Assembly (NCBI GenBank): GCA_946540735.1 | Contig: CAMNIN010000018.1 | Location: 1-55,201 of the forward strand | Source of the DNA: an uncultured Prevotellaceae bacterium | GTDB lineage: Bacteria > Bacteroidota > Bacteroidia > Bacteroidales > Bacteroidaceae | Length of the DNA: 55,201 nucleotides | Reading direction: 5' to 3' | Shown: positions 46,065 to 55,089 of the stretch, one piece after another | How positions within the stretch are numbered: position 1 is the first letter of the stretch | How the letters are laid out: the number at the start of each line of letters is the position of its first letter | Notes under the pieces: model-generated | Told to the model about the DNA's origin: nothing | Database searches by the model: none | The model's input: the letters and a program-made list of their open reading frames with translations, nothing else | Made by a program: the position numbers and the translations under genes

Positions 46065-46652
46065 CTACCGTTTCTTGACAGGGGCGGACTTCAGCAGGCA
46101 ATACTTCGAGGAGATGTAGAACACCGTGCCATTAAACCTCGTCTTATAAAAACCATTCTCCTTGCCAAGATAAGGCAGCCTGATGCCCTTCGGGAGGTAA
46201 TATGGAGTCCAATCCACTATCGTTTCCCACTCATCTGCTTCTGGCTTTTCGCCATCACGGATGAACCGATGTTGATACGTTGAGGCGCCGCTCGCGGCAT
46301 CGTAGCAAAAATAACCATAACGGGTAGAAGGTCCTTCCCTCAGCCTCACGTTGGTCCCATTGAGCTGAAGATACTTCTCGCCATTCGAGCCGGGCAGGCG
46401 TGTTACGTTACGTGGGATACTGACATCAGCTGCAGGATATGGCCAATAGTTATAATAAGGGCCGCCATCATCCATCACTGTGATGGCTTTACCTTTATCC
46501 AACGTGACAGAATGTGACCAGCGTGGATCTTCATACGTATAATCACGTTTCATCACGACAACGATTTCACGAGGCTCTTCTTGAGCCACCACATCGGCTG
46601 TCTGGCAAAAAAGAGCAAAAAACGTCAAGAAAAGAACTTTGAACTTTATCAT
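46065..46652 (-). CDS. Secreted protein with an SH3-like segment
   Basis: A 195-residue exported protein with a signal peptide (about 1-23, ending VVAQ). The middle contains NGTNVRLREGPSTRYGYF, the core of a bacterial SH3 domain that in other proteins binds peptidoglycan or peptides; an aromatic-rich region follows. The ATG at 46652 is used; an upstream TTG would add two residues. A full promoter lies upstream. Function unknown; a periplasmic or surface role is likely. Confidence 0.7.
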   Translation of the reverse strand: MIKFKVLFLTFFALFCQTADVVAQEEPREIVVVMKRDYTYEDPRWSHSVTLDKGKAITVMDDGGPYYNYWPYPAADVSIPRNVTRLPGSNGEKYLQLNGTNVRLREGPSTRYGYFCYDAASGASTYQHRFIRDGEKPEADEWETIVDWTPYYLPKGIRLPYLGKENGFYKTRFNGTVFYISSKYCLLKSAPVKKR

Positions 46653-46676
46653 CCTCAAAAATGGTTAGAATCATTG

Positions 46677-46708
46677 CAAAAATACAATTTATTTGATAAA
46701 GTTCCAAA
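46677..46708 (-). promoter_or_regulatory. Promoter of the SH3-like gene
   Basis: Minus strand: -33 TTTG (46708..46705), a 20-base spacer and -7 TATTTTTG (46684..46677), an exact consensus match about 25 bases before the ATG at 46652. Confidence 0.7.
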
Positions 46709-46807
46709 TTTTGGAGACAGAACATTGACATTATTCATTCCAGCAAGAATCGGGTGCATAAAGCAAAATAATCCTTTTATAGTGAATGGATTCATCTCCT
46801 TTTTTAT

Positions 46808-46815
46808 TATCTTTG
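46808..46815 (+). promoter_or_regulatory. -7 element of the 46849 gene
   Basis: TATCTTTG, an exact TAnnTTTG match 33 bases before the ATG at 46849. No clear -33 TTTG at the usual spacing. Confidence 0.5.
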
Positions 46816-46848
46816 CACTGCGGCATCAACGATAAAACCAACCTTAAG

Positions 46849-47409
46849 ATGAACAAGAAGTTTCCATACGGTCACGATGTGAATGCTTATATAGACAAGG
46901 CATTCGAACGGATGAAAGAAAGCTATCCATGGGCTGAAAAAAAGATGCTCAGGAAGGAGTGGTCTTACGCCATCGAATCAGTAGACGGTGAATACCAATA
47001 CGTCACCTACTTCGATTGGAAAGACGGCCAGATAGACCGTAAAGTATTAGACTGCGACGGCGAGCGGTTCATTGAGACCATCATCGGCCATCACCATCAC
47101 TGGATAGAAAGCGAGAACCCCGTGGTGGAAACATTCGACGTGCCCGCCTCATGCAAATGCAGCGGTGGCTGGCATCTGGAGATTTACCGTTTGCAAAAGC
47201 ATCAATTAGGGGGCTATTCGGCCTTCGTCCAGGCAGGCAATCGCTCGGCAGGCGGGTCGAGGACGTTTTTCATTCCACCTGCATATTTCAAACTTTCATG
47301 GGAGGAATTTCTTGACAAATACCTTGAACTGGTTTCTCCAGGTCCCTTCTTCGTAGGCAGGGCCGACCTCGAAAGCGCAAAAGGCCTCAAAGAATTCCTC
47401 GGCTACTGA
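46849..47409 (+). CDS. Unknown protein, 186 residues
   Basis: No domain recognised. The protein is soluble, rich in Trp, Tyr and charged residues, with a His cluster (IIGHHHHW) and a CKCSGGW motif that might bind metal. The ATG at 46849 is chosen because the -7 element lies just upstream and the extra N-terminal residues of a longer frame are unlikely. It is convergent with queE. Function unknown. Confidence 0.65.
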   Translation: MNKKFPYGHDVNAYIDKAFERMKESYPWAEKKMLRKEWSYAIESVDGEYQYVTYFDWKDGQIDRKVLDCDGERFIETIIGHHHHWIESENPVVETFDVPASCKCSGGWHLEIYRLQKHQLGGYSAFVQAGNRSAGGSRTFFIPPAYFKLSWEEFLDKYLELVSPGPFFVGRADLESAKGLKEFLGY

Positions 47410-47441
47410 GCGTCTATATTTGCCGTATAGAGCAGGTCCGT

Positions 47442-48041
47442 TCACTCAATGCCGATCATCTTGTGGGTCTGCAGCGAGAGATGCCATTGGGGATGCTCCT
47501 TGATATACGCCACACACTGGGCTGTCAGATGACGGTTGAGGACAGGATCACCAGTGTCGCAAGGCTGGAGGCAGAGATAGGCGGAGCCGGAAATGCTCTC
47601 CGGGCACTCTGGAGGATGGATGCCATCGAAGACCACTTTCACCTCATCCGCCCGACTGATGACGATGGGCAGAGGATGGTCGACGAAACTTCCCTTGGGC
47701 GACAGTGTCACCCAATCGACACCATCAGCGATGACATGGGTGCCGTTGGTCTCCATTGCGACAAAAAACCCCTGCTGGTGGAGAAGGTCAAGCAACGCTG
47801 TATCCACTTGCAGAGATGGTTCGCCACCGGTGAGCACCACAAAGCCACAATGACGCCAAGGAGTGATGGCACGGAGAATCTCGTCGGCGGTCATTGGACG
47901 AAAGCCGTTGAAGTCTGTGTCACAGAAAGGACATCGCAGGTTGCATCCGCTGAATCGGATAAACACTGCCGCCCTCCCTGTGTGGCGTCCTTCGCCCTGC
48001 AGGGAATAGAAGATGTCGTTGATGCGGTATGTCTTGTCCAT
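47442..48041 (-). CDS. queE: 7-carboxy-7-deazaguanine synthase QueE (radical SAM)
   Basis: A 199-residue radical SAM enzyme forming the deazaguanine ring in queuosine biosynthesis. The cluster cysteines are C33-x3-C37-x2-C40 in SGCNLRCPFCD; FYSLQGEG, LTGGEPSLQ and METNGT complete the family series. The ATG at 48041 gives the standard N-terminus; a longer frame upstream overlaps queD and is not protein-like. It follows queD by seven bases. QueC and QueF are not in the window. Confidence 0.95.
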   Translation of the reverse strand: MDKTYRINDIFYSLQGEGRHTGRAAVFIRFSGCNLRCPFCDTDFNGFRPMTADEILRAITPWRHCGFVVLTGGEPSLQVDTALLDLLHQQGFFVAMETNGTHVIADGVDWVTLSPKGSFVDHPLPIVISRADEVKVVFDGIHPPECPESISGSAYLCLQPCDTGDPVLNRHLTAQCVAYIKEHPQWHLSLQTHKMIGIE

Positions 48042-48048
48042 CAACAGC

Positions 48049-48414
48049 CTACAGAAGGAATTTCGCGTCGATGGGGAACTGGTCGTCGTAAGCCTGTGCG
48101 ATATTGCCGCCCGACTCCTCGACGATGGCGCGGTAGCACTCGGGGAATTGCTCCACCACCCAGGCGGCAATGTTCTCAGCCGTGGGGTTGAAAGGAAGCA
48201 GTTCGTTGAAGTTGCCATGATCAAGATAACCCGCGATGGTCTTCTTCACGTGCTTGAAATCCTCCACCATCCCCTGAGCGTCCAACTCCCTGGAGGCCAG
48301 GTATACGGTGATGATCCAATTGTGCCCATGCAGTCTGCTGCATTTGCTGGGGTAAGGCAGTGACAGCTGATGGCAGCCGGCCACTTCCATTTTTTTCGAG
48401 ATACAATAAACCAT
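48049..48414 (-). CDS. queD: 6-carboxytetrahydropterin synthase QueD
   Basis: A 121-residue member of the pterin synthase family converting dihydroneopterin triphosphate to 6-carboxytetrahydropterin, the substrate of QueE. The zinc histidines are in GCHQL and LHGHNW, the catalytic Cys in SKCSRLHGH, and PTAENIAAW is conserved. The ATG at 48414 is used; an in-frame TTG upstream is less likely. It is co-transcribed with queE from the promoter at 48522-48553. Confidence 0.94.
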   Translation of the reverse strand: MVYCISKKMEVAGCHQLSLPYPSKCSRLHGHNWIITVYLASRELDAQGMVEDFKHVKKTIAGYLDHGNFNELLPFNPTAENIAAWVVEQFPECYRAIVEESGGNIAQAYDDQFPIDAKFLL

Positions 48415-48521
48415 GGGCAACTTATTTTCTGATGACGGTGCAATGTGAAAAAGCTGCCACGAACTGCGTGGTTAGGGAAAAAATCATAGTCATTTTTTCA
48501 GTATTCTTATCAATTGGGTTG

Positions 48522-48553
48522 CAAAATTACGCATTTTCTACGACTGCCCCAAA
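48522..48553 (-). promoter_or_regulatory. Promoter of queD-queE
   Basis: Minus strand: -33 TTTG (48553..48550), a 20-base spacer and -7 TAATTTTG (48529..48522). The leader to the ATG at 48414 is about 100 bases and contains a small hairpin (CCACG/CGTGG) and a T-run. Confidence 0.75.
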
Positions 48554-48617
48554 TCATTTCTGTTAAAAGTCGGGACTTTCTATAGGATCATGGCCATCGA
48601 ATGGTGCTGCTTATGGA

Positions 48618-51600
48618 TCAGAATCTGTCGTAGATGACACCACTGAGGTCGACATCGGCATTTTCCACATCAATGGGTGTGGCAACATCCAAGAGGCAGT
48701 TCTCAAACGTGATGGCACCTCTGGGGATGGGCTGTTCCTCGAAGCCATGGATGACTCCCCCGCTCTCAGCATGGGCCCGGATATTGCGCAGGCGTATGTT
48801 GCGCAGGGTGGTACGAGGTGAGTAGGGCGGCTCTTCGGCTCCTTTCATTCGCCAGGTCATGTTGAATTCCATCACGTTGCGCGCCCGCGAGATATCGATG
48901 TCCTCAAAAAGGATGTTCTCCACGATTCCGCCACGGGAGGGTTGGCTTTTCAACCGGATGGGGTTCCAGTTTTCTCCTGCCATGTCGCAATGCCTCACCG
49001 TCACATCACGCACGTCGCCGCTCACCTCGCTCCCGATGGCCACGCCGCCATGTCCATAGTCGAAATGGCAGTTCTCAATGAGAATATCCTGAGAGGCTTT
49101 GTTGACCCGCCGACCGTCAGCATCGCGCCCGCTCTTGATGGAGATGCAGTCATCATGGGCACGGATGTGGGTATTGCTCACCGTCACTCCGGTCGATGAG
49201 TCGATGTCGATGCCATCACTGCTGGGAATGTAGTCCTCCGCATTGATGTCGACGTTGTCGACTGTGAAACCGTCGGTGAAAAGGATATGCAGGCACCAGA
49301 AGGCTTGGTTGCGGATGTGCACGCCGCTGATCGCACCGCCGTCGCAGTGGTCGAAGCAGATGGTCCTCGGCCGTCCGGCAAACGACATCCGTTGATTTTT
49401 CCAAGCCAGCCCCTGGGCGTCGATGGTGCCCTCACCCGTCAGACGGCATCCTTCGTTGTGGACGAAGTTGAGCAGGGCGGCCCGAGCCTTCCGCAGCCGT
49501 CCTTCCCAACGAGTGTCGATGATGGGATAGAGCGTGGTGTCGACGATGCTCACCAGCGTGGCGCCTTGCTCAAGGTGCAGGTCGACGCCACGGGGGAAGA
49601 AGAGGGCACCCGTCTTGTGCCGCCCTTTTTTCAGCACCACCCGACCGCCGCCCTCGCTGTGAGCACGGTCGATGGCCGCCTGTATGCTCTTGTATCGGCG
49701 GGCGTCGTAGGCGACGGTGCGTTTTTTGACGACGACAAAAGTCGATCCCCAAGCGGGCAAGGTTAAGTGTACCCGGGTCTTGTTTCCCACGACGGTATAC
49801 GGCAACGGTTTGATCTCACCGGTCGAGGCGTCCCACAGTTGCGCTTCACCCATGCAGTCGAGGTCGAGTGTGACCGATTCTTCGGCATTCCTTTGGTTGA
49901 GGATAAAGAAAATCTTGGCATCGCCAGTCTGTCGGACACAACAAGTGATACTGTCGGCCCTTCCGTCGGTCACTTCCATCTCACGCGCAGGCAGATAAGC
50001 ATCCATGTCAGCTGTCCATGTGCTGTCGGCCACAAGCAAGGCCCCATTGAGAGGTTCGATGCGACGGGTTTGCGTCATCGTGGTGGCAAAAGTGGCCTTG
50101 GGGGTGTCGCCCATGAAGATCACTTTTCCCCCACGCGCTGCAAATTCCTGTATTTTGGTCCATGCCGTCTCGCGTATTACTTCCGTAGTGGGGATGACAA
50201 GTGTGGTATAGGCCTGTCCGCTGCGGTTGACGAGTGCGCCGTTCCGAGGTGTCGTGGCATCGATGATGCCATCGTCGGTGATGAAGTCGAAGTCGTATTG
50301 GTGGGCAGCCAACAAGTGTGCAGCAGCCTTCATGAAGTTGTTGGCCCGATTGTTGCCCAACCACAAGGTAGGGATGGGTGCGTAGATGGCGATGCGGGCT
50401 GTGGGTTTGCCTTGCGAGAGAAGGTAGCAGGCACGGTTGGCATAGTCGTTGAGGGCTTTCATTCCCGGTTCAGCCATATAGCCTTGCGCGCCTTTCTTGC
50501 TTGCCCAGAACATCAATTCGAAGAAGTTGATGCCCCGTGCCATCTGGTAATCAATGACGTATTTCGCCGAAGCTGTGGTGAGCGGTCGTCTGAAAGCGGC
50601 AAAACTCTCACTGAAGGCCCGTTGCCGTCCATATACGTGAGCCGTGGAAGATGCCAGACGAGGAAATTCGGTGGTGGAACCATACCAAATCTGCGACCAG
50701 ATGACATCGATACCCGGCACCTGCACACGACTGAGGCAGCGGAAGGGGTCGCCCTCCATCTTCACGCACCAGGGCAGTTCGTCATCCTTGTCCATGTGGG
50801 TGATATGTTTCACGTTGTGGGCCTCGCACCAATCAGCCTGCGCTTTGAAATAACGGTCGGCGAAGAGTCGGCTCCACACATCCCAGTAGTCGGCCTTCAC
50901 TCGTCGCTCCGTGTCGCTGAGTTCATCGCTGTGCACCGACATGCGGTCGCTTTTGAGCAGCGCCTTGAGCCAATGGGTGGGGTCATACCCCTTTTCCTTG
51001 ACGAACACATCGAGGATGTCGTTGGTCCAGGGCACGCGCTGGAAGGCGGGCTCGTCGCCGCGGAAACCGAGTACAGTGGTGCCGAGGTGGTGCCCTAATG
51101 CCTTGCGGTATTCCTCATGCGTCCATGCGATGAATTGTGCGACGGCGGCCGTGTCGAGGTAGTCACAGAGCGAGTTGTTCTCATCCTTGCCACCCGTGGG
51201 ATTGTTGACACAGCGGGTCTGCGATGACCTGCGCACAGCTTTCACCGTGTCGCCGTCGGCCACCAGTGCTTGCATGCAGAGGTCGGGGCGCTCCTTCGAG
51301 AACTTGCCGCCTGCCATGCCGCTGGGGTATTTCCCCTCGTCAATGATCCACATTCTCATGCCACGTCGCTCCACGGAGTCGGCCATCATCCTGATGTTGG
51401 CAAACCATTTCTGGCTGAGGTATTCCGTGCCCATATTGTAGCCAGGCTCCACAATGACGTTACGGAAACCCTTGGCTTGGATTTCGCCGAGGTCATGGCC
51501 GATGACATCGGGTGAGATTTCACCGTCCCATCCGAGAATGACGTGGTTGCTCATCTCGGCAGGTGGGTATTTGAATTCTTTTTCCATTTGAGCCTTTCCC

Positions 51601-51647
51601 GTGGCAGCGATGGCCAGGAGAAAGATGAGTGCAATGCCTTTTTTCAT
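48618..51647 (-). CDS. Two-module glycosidase: GH106-like (rhamnosidase type) N-terminus fused to GH28 (polygalacturonase type)
   Basis: A 1009-residue secreted protein with a signal peptide (1-19). The first module (about 25-640) has HVILGWDGEISPDVI, GFRNVIVEPGYNMG and MWIIDEGKYPSGMAGGKF, which resemble GH106 alpha-L-rhamnosidases, plus a glutamine-amidotransferase-like fold (TTLVIPTTEVI). The second (about 650-1009) is a right-handed beta-helix with the GH28 catalytic set: SSDGID, HDDCISIKSG, YGHGGVAIGSE and RLKS. Together the activities would suit the rhamnose/galacturonate backbone of rhamnogalacturonan I. No SusC/SusD genes are near. The GH28 call is firm; the GH106 call is tentative. 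Confidence 0.8.
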   Translation of the reverse strand: MKKGIALIFLLAIAATGKAQMEKEFKYPPAEMSNHVILGWDGEISPDVIGHDLGEIQAKGFRNVIVEPGYNMGTEYLSQKWFANIRMMADSVERRGMRMWIIDEGKYPSGMAGGKFSKERPDLCMQALVADGDTVKAVRRSSQTRCVNNPTGGKDENNSLCDYLDTAAVAQFIAWTHEEYRKALGHHLGTTVLGFRGDEPAFQRVPWTNDILDVFVKEKGYDPTHWLKALLKSDRMSVHSDELSDTERRVKADYWDVWSRLFADRYFKAQADWCEAHNVKHITHMDKDDELPWCVKMEGDPFRCLSRVQVPGIDVIWSQIWYGSTTEFPRLASSTAHVYGRQRAFSESFAAFRRPLTTASAKYVIDYQMARGINFFELMFWASKKGAQGYMAEPGMKALNDYANRACYLLSQGKPTARIAIYAPIPTLWLGNNRANNFMKAAAHLLAAHQYDFDFITDDGIIDATTPRNGALVNRSGQAYTTLVIPTTEVIRETAWTKIQEFAARGGKVIFMGDTPKATFATTMTQTRRIEPLNGALLVADSTWTADMDAYLPAREMEVTDGRADSITCCVRQTGDAKIFFILNQRNAEESVTLDLDCMGEAQLWDASTGEIKPLPYTVVGNKTRVHLTLPAWGSTFVVVKKRTVAYDARRYKSIQAAIDRAHSEGGGRVVLKKGRHKTGALFFPRGVDLHLEQGATLVSIVDTTLYPIIDTRWEGRLRKARAALLNFVHNEGCRLTGEGTIDAQGLAWKNQRMSFAGRPRTICFDHCDGGAISGVHIRNQAFWCLHILFTDGFTVDNVDINAEDYIPSSDGIDIDSSTGVTVSNTHIRAHDDCISIKSGRDADGRRVNKASQDILIENCHFDYGHGGVAIGSEVSGDVRDVTVRHCDMAGENWNPIRLKSQPSRGGIVENILFEDIDISRARNVMEFNMTWRMKGAEEPPYSPRTTLRNIRLRNIRAHAESGGVIHGFEEQPIPRGAITFENCLLDVATPIDVENADVDLSGVIYDRF

Positions 51648-51715
51648 GGGAAGTAGTTTGTTGTTATCATTCAGTTAGATCCGCCCGGCCACAGCCGTGC
51701 TCGCTTTTCAAACGA

Positions 51716-51745
51716 CAAAAATAGCGATTTTTCAGCTAACTTCAA
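51716..51745 (-). promoter_or_regulatory. Promoter of the fused glycosidase gene
   Basis: Minus strand: -33 TTG (51745..51743), a 19-base spacer and -7 TATTTTTG (51723..51716), giving a leader of about 62 bases. On the plus strand of the same gap, TATCTTCG near 51767 is a near-match that could serve the DUF4421 gene. The rest of the gap is featureless. Confidence 0.6.
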
Positions 51746-51901
51746 TCATTATTTCCTCAAAAATGTCTATCTTCGCAGTTGAATATCAAAAAAGCATGCC
51801 ATCATGGGGTTTACATCAATGTTGGGAATGAGGGATCCAGACCTCGACCCATGAATGCCGGATGGAATGGATGAATTCACCTATTTCGAAGAATTGAAAT
51901 C

Positions 51902-52927
51902 ATGGCCAACCAAAAACGTGCAGCATCTGCTGCCATACTGACAGCAATACTGCTTACCCTTACGCCCCCACTGACAGCTCAGACGCTGACTCAGACGGAG
52001 CGCAGGGCGAGAGTGGACAGTGTGCTGTCGATACGGTATTACAAGACACCTTACGACACCAACTACGTGGTGCGCCCGGAAGGACGGGTGACGCTGAAAG
52101 TGAGGATGAACCAGACGGGCAACGACTTTCATGCCAAGGGTACGGTGAACGATGTGTCTGCGAAAGCTGACCTCAAGACCAGCCACAAGACCACTTTCTC
52201 GCTTGCCGCCATCTACCGGGGCATTGGTGTCGGATTGGCCATTAATCCCGCAAAATGGAAAGGTGCCTATAAAGACTATGAACTGAACGTCAACTACTAC
52301 AGCAGCCGTTTGAGTCTCGACTTCAGCTACCAGCGGTCGGAGTCGCTGACAGGCGACATGCGCCTCGACGATGTGCCGAAGCACTTGCAACCAGGCGATG
52401 CGAAGATGAAGGTCGTCAACGTGGCAGGTTACTACACATTCAACCACCGCCGCTTCTCCTTTCCCGCCGCCTTCACTCAAAGTTACATCCAGCGGCGTTC
52501 GGCTGGTTCCTGGCTGGCCGGTTTCAGCTATCAGGGCGGCAGCATCCAGACCACAGAAGCACTGCTGGCAAGGAATCCCAACGCTCCAGAGACCCGCATC
52601 TACGTAGGCCACTTCGGAATCGGTGGCGGCTATGGCTACAACTGGGTACTCGGCCGCAAGTGGTTGCTGCACTTCTCCATGCTGCCCACCTTCGTGGTCT
52701 ATAACCGCAACAACATGACCCTGCGCGGGGAACGCAAAAAGGCCCGGCACATGCGATTCAACATGATCTTCAACGAGCGTGCCGCCGTGGTCTATCAGTT
52801 CTCACCCCGCTACTTTGCTGGTGCCACCCTTGTGATGAACAACTCCGTCTTCGACGATGACATGGTGACCATCAACCAGAACAAATGGCGTGCACGTGTC
52901 TTCTTCGGCATGAGACTGGGCAAATGA
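51902..52927 (+). CDS. DUF4421-family outer-membrane protein
   Basis: A 341-residue exported protein with a signal peptide (about 1-26, ending LTAQ) and a body of alternating strands with aromatic girdles, ending ARVFFGMRLGK, as in an outer-membrane barrel. DYELNVNYYSSRLSLDFSYQ and the DTNYVVRP start fit DUF4421, a Bacteroidetes family of unknown function. It is followed by the CotH-like gene on the same strand after about 115 bases. Confidence 0.8.
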   Translation: MANQKRAASAAILTAILLTLTPPLTAQTLTQTERRARVDSVLSIRYYKTPYDTNYVVRPEGRVTLKVRMNQTGNDFHAKGTVNDVSAKADLKTSHKTTFSLAAIYRGIGVGLAINPAKWKGAYKDYELNVNYYSSRLSLDFSYQRSESLTGDMRLDDVPKHLQPGDAKMKVVNVAGYYTFNHRRFSFPAAFTQSYIQRRSAGSWLAGFSYQGGSIQTTEALLARNPNAPETRIYVGHFGIGGGYGYNWVLGRKWLLHFSMLPTFVVYNRNNMTLRGERKKARHMRFNMIFNERAAVVYQFSPRYFAGATLVMNNSVFDDDMVTINQNKWRARVFFGMRLGK

Positions 52928-53041
52928 GGCAGGAATAATAGGAGATGGCCGGATACGATGCCATCGAGGACATACCGTCCGCCACCAGAACCGTAGACCA
53001 AGAAAACACCACCACGATTATAAATGAAGTGCATAACCATA

Positions 53042-54580
53042 ATGAAAAGAAAGTATTTGTTCATTATTTTTTCAATGCTGGAATGTCTTGCCATAGCACA
53101 GAATTTTCCCCCTGTGGCGAAGGACATCCGTATCGGTGAGACCAATCTTCCCATCGTGTTCATCAACACGTTGGGACACGAGATAGACAGAGAGCAACGT
53201 GTCTCTGCCTATATGAAAATCGTGGACAATCCAGACGGAGTGAACTATGATGACACGATTGCACACCCCGCTCAGACGATCAATTACGAAGGATATATCG
53301 GCATCAAATATCGCGGTAACTCGTCGTTCACGTATTCTGCCAAGAAACCGTATTCAATCAAACTTCTGACGAACAGTTACGAGAACAACGGAGAGAAGCG
53401 CAAAGCTTCGCTTCTGGGAATGGGCAAAGACAACGACTGGTGTCTGCTGGCACCCTACAATGACCGCTCACTGATTCGCAACACGCTCACGTTCTCGCTC
53501 GCAGAGGGATATCTTGAGTATGTGCCGAAGACACGCTTCTGCGAATTGATACTTGACGGCATCTATTATGGCGTGCACTCTCTGACGGAGCGTGTGCGCA
53601 CAGGAACCGGACGGCTGAACATCAAGTCACCGGGTGATGAAGGCGACAAGTTGACGGGTGGATATATCGTCTGCATCGATCGCAACGATGAGCCGGTGAC
53701 ACATGCCAGCAAGTATCACCCCACGAACTCGGCTGGCGAGGTGTTCACCGACAAAACCATTTGGATGCAATATACAGACCCGTCTTGGGAAGATATCACG
53801 GAAGCCCAGCGAACCTACATTGACAACCGTTTCGACGCTTTTGAGGACGCGTTGGCTTCAGACGATTTCATGGATGCCGACAAGGGCTACAGACAGCATA
53901 TTGATGTCACCTCGTTTATCGACTACGAGTTGACCACTGAGATAGCCAACAACATCGACGGTTACCGTCTCAGTACTTATCTCTACAAATACCGCGACAG
54001 CGTGGATCCTCGCTTCAAGATGACCATCTGGGATTTTGACCTCGCCTGGGGATTACCCGACTTCGAGAACATCCATACCGGTTACATGACCGACATCTGG
54101 ACTTACAAAAACAATGATGCTGGCTTGGGCACAAAGATGCCATTCTGGTTCGATCGCCTGATGAGTGACCCGTCGTATGTCGCACAACTGAAAGCCCGAT
54201 ATGCGGTCTATCGCCAAGGGAAATATGCCGACGTACCAGCCGTTGTCGATTCGCTTGCCACATTGCTCACCGAATATGGTGCGGCAGACCGTGACCACCA
54301 AGCATGGCCACGATGGGGAGAGGTTATCTATCAGAACTATTATCTTGATGCCACGACATATGCCGAGGAAGTGGCCTATGTCAGGAACTTCGCTGCCGCA
54401 CGTATAGCGTGGCTTGATGAGCAGTTGGAATATGATCCGGCTTCTGTTGCTTCACTTCGACATCATGACTCTGGGCCACAGGCCATCTATTCTGTCGATG
54501 GTGTCAGGCGCAGCAAATTGCATCCCGGCATCAACATTGTCCGGAGCAGCGATGGGGTAATCAGAAAGATATGGCGATAA
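53042..54580 (+). CDS. CotH-kinase-family secreted protein with a type IX-like tail
   Basis: A 512-residue protein with a signal peptide (1-19, ending AIAQ). The CotH core is seen in GIKYRGNSSFTYSAKKPYSI, RSLIRNTLTFSLAEG, ELILDGIYYGVHSLTERV and WDFDLAWGLPDF, which includes the kinase Asp. CotH proteins phosphorylate secreted substrates or build spore coats; in Bacteroidetes they are often surface proteins next to carbohydrate genes. The end, AIYSVDGVRRSKLHPGINIV followed by RSSDGVIRKIWR, is a short Prevotella-style type IX sorting tail. The ATG at 53042 is preferred over one 18 bases upstream. Confidence 0.87.
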   Translation: MKRKYLFIIFSMLECLAIAQNFPPVAKDIRIGETNLPIVFINTLGHEIDREQRVSAYMKIVDNPDGVNYDDTIAHPAQTINYEGYIGIKYRGNSSFTYSAKKPYSIKLLTNSYENNGEKRKASLLGMGKDNDWCLLAPYNDRSLIRNTLTFSLAEGYLEYVPKTRFCELILDGIYYGVHSLTERVRTGTGRLNIKSPGDEGDKLTGGYIVCIDRNDEPVTHASKYHPTNSAGEVFTDKTIWMQYTDPSWEDITEAQRTYIDNRFDAFEDALASDDFMDADKGYRQHIDVTSFIDYELTTEIANNIDGYRLSTYLYKYRDSVDPRFKMTIWDFDLAWGLPDFENIHTGYMTDIWTYKNNDAGLGTKMPFWFDRLMSDPSYVAQLKARYAVYRQGKYADVPAVVDSLATLLTEYGAADRDHQAWPRWGEVIYQNYYLDATTYAEEVAYVRNFAAARIAWLDEQLEYDPASVASLRHHDSGPQAIYSVDGVRRSKLHPGINIVRSSDGVIRKIWR

Positions 54581-54727
54581 TTATGAAAAATTGACAAGAG
54601 GAAATCTGTAAGCGCTTATGGGTACACAATACCACGACTTATTGATGACAGGACTCCGATATTGCTGCCCGTCCATATTCTCAGATTATTTCTATTTGGT
54701 GTCAATAGTCATGCCCAAAGAGCCCAG

Positions 54728-54943
54728 CTACTTCTTCGTGGCAATATATTTCTGCTTTGGAGAATTGGGCACATCGGGCAGCGTCCTTTCAAGATAGCCA
54801 GCCTCAACAAGTGAGTTGATGAATTTTTTCCTATTCTTTTGCTGGAATGATACACTTATATGGCTCAAAATCTCTCGGCTGCTTTTTGCTATGATGCAGT
54901 AAGCTATTACTTCCTTATGCCTATCTGATAAAGGTATAGTGTC
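54728..54943 (-). pseudogene. C-terminal remnant of a winged-helix DNA-binding protein (AlbA/ATP-binding or Fic type)
   Basis: Minus strand, stop at 54730..54728. The open frame reads LSDRHKEVIAYCIIAKSSRE, then FINSLVEAGYLERT and PDVPNSPKQKYIATKK. This is the winged-helix end shared by AlbA-domain ATP-binding regulators and some Fic proteins, with the typical IPDKPNSxxQKY-like tail. Upstream of about 54943 the frame turns into unrelated sequence belonging to an insertion element, so only about 70 residues remain. Confidence 0.7.
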
Positions 54944-55074
54944 TAACCCAACTTTGACGTGAAAAAGTTTTTTTCATCTTTTTCTATATGCTGCAGTCGC
55001 ATAACCCATTGTCAATCAACGCTGGCTCATTTGAAAAGTCAATTGTAGTACACAGGAGAATGCAAATAATGTTT

Positions 55075-55082
55075 TACCTTTG
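55075..55082 (+). promoter_or_regulatory. -7 element of the transposase gene
   Basis: TACCTTTG, an exact TAnnTTTG match, only seven bases before the first ATG. Transcripts would be nearly leaderless unless the second ATG at 55099 is used. No -33 is evident. Confidence 0.5.
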
Positions 55083-55089
55083 CACCACG

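Noticed and set aside
48421..48521. PreQ1 riboswitch before queD
   Set aside because: I could not match the conserved loop and tail of known preQ1 classes; only a small hairpin is visible.
49767..51098. 443-codon plus-strand frame inside the glycosidase gene
   Set aside because: Antisense shadow caused by GC-rich codon bias of the real gene, whose GH28 motifs are clear.
48618..54580. Polysaccharide utilisation locus around the glycosidase, DUF4421 and CotH-like genes
   Set aside because: No SusC/SusD pair, no hybrid two-component regulator and mixed gene orientation; the neighbourhood does not support one.
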